Assembly (NCBI GenBank): GCA_027627685.1
Contig: CP091241.1
Coordinates: 1,106,347-1,170,346, forward strand
Direction of reading: 5' to 3'
Length of the DNA stretch: 64,000 nucleotides
Source: Hyphomonadaceae bacterium ML37
GTDB lineage: Bacteria > Pseudomonadota > Alphaproteobacteria > Caulobacterales > Maricaulaceae
Under the pieces are notes generated by a model. That model searched no databases. It saw only the letters and a list, made by a program, of their open reading frames with translations, and was not told where the DNA came from. The position numbers were made by a program, and so were the translations under genes. Each line of letters begins with the position of its first letter. Position 1 is the first letter of the stretch. Shown one piece after another: positions 63,768 through 64,000 of this stretch.

Positions 63768-64000
63768 CGGCGCCACGCCTGTGCGGGTCGGAGGCAGCCA
63801 GCGCCCCGGCCCCGTGGCGCCTGCCGGGGCTCTGCCCGCCTTCATGTGATCTTCCGGACGGACGAATTGCTGCGCGTGCTCGCGTGAGTATGCGGCCCAG
63901 CTGACACACCTTCCGGCGGTGAGGGCCTGGATTTTCTCCTGGCAGAGGATTTTTGAGGTTGCGTCCATGCCGCAATCATGCGCCTCATAGGAGAGTTCGC
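63768..64000. other. Right-end stretch with no supported gene
   Basis: The last 233 bases contain no frame with a credible start, ribosome binding site and codon bias. A leftward open frame covers part of it but continues antisense through the regulator gene and looks like a shadow. It may hold the terminator of the regulator unit or the beginning of a gene outside the window. Confidence 0.4.

Noticed and set aside
63045-63968. Leftward open frame over the GntR gene and right end
   Set aside because: Mostly antisense to the regulator; only its first about 65 codons are in free sequence and they have no ribosome binding site or recognisable motif.

Overview
The window is a high-GC chromosomal segment of an alphaproteobacterium. 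The gene order rpsB-tsf-pyrH-frr-uppS-cdsA-dxr-rseP-bamA-skp-lpxD-fabZ-lpxA-lpxI-lpxB, the use of LpxI, the gltX-gltA pair, the entericidin-type lipoprotein and the ECF sigma/membrane-protein pair fit the Caulobacterales/Maricaulales (Hyphomonadaceae-like, for example Oceanicaulis, Maricaulis or Glycocaulis). That placement is inference from gene content and protein style; no rRNA is present to settle it.

Layout. 1-2126 is the right end of an integrated element: an IS3-family (IS407-like) insertion sequence runs off the left edge and has truncated a tRNA-targeting tyrosine integrase. The element ends at a 3' half of tRNA-Arg(ACG), which marks the att site. 2344-5612 holds a secreted TPR protein and a secreted CHAT (caspase-like) protein as a tight two-gene unit. 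5937-10597 holds an unknown protein, a short-chain dehydrogenase, the two-enzyme glycine-to-betaine methylation pathway and a thiolase. 10753-11997 is an isolated nuclease-like gene behind a 12-bp inverted repeat. 12101-21293 is mostly housekeeping: entericidin, DUF455 ferritin-like protein, YchF, alanine racemase, DnaB, an ECF sigma factor with its membrane partner, SufE, NADP isocitrate dehydrogenase and a TrmJ-type RNA methyltransferase.

21491-36194 is one long rightward chromosome-core run covering translation, nucleotide and isoprenoid supply, and outer-membrane biogenesis. Undecaprenyl diphosphate, CDP-diacylglycerol, BamA, Skp and the lipid A enzymes LpxD/FabZ/LpxA/LpxI/LpxB together build the envelope, and many of these genes overlap by 4 bp. 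36291-37235 is a low-GC singleton that looks like a PUA/EVE-like domain joined to a GIY-YIG-like nuclease. 37457-37643 is an unusual non-coding block of inverted and tandem repeats. 37710-45645 holds gltA, gltX, yceI, dgt, erpA, a nitroreductase and an S9 peptidase.

47351-49804 is a TonB-dependent receptor with a complex upstream region. 49931-54453 is the glyoxylate shunt (aceA, aceB) divergent from a RamB/ScfR-type regulator, so acetate or fatty-acid control is likely local. 54521-56125 encodes two membrane-anchored proteins of unknown role. 56138-63767 is a catabolic island: amidase, phenylacetate-CoA-ligase-like enzyme and two MmgE/PrpD enzymes face away from a CoA-transferase and a GntR/UTRA regulator. 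Its substrate cannot be named from the sequence. No CRISPR array, rRNA or complete tRNA was found.
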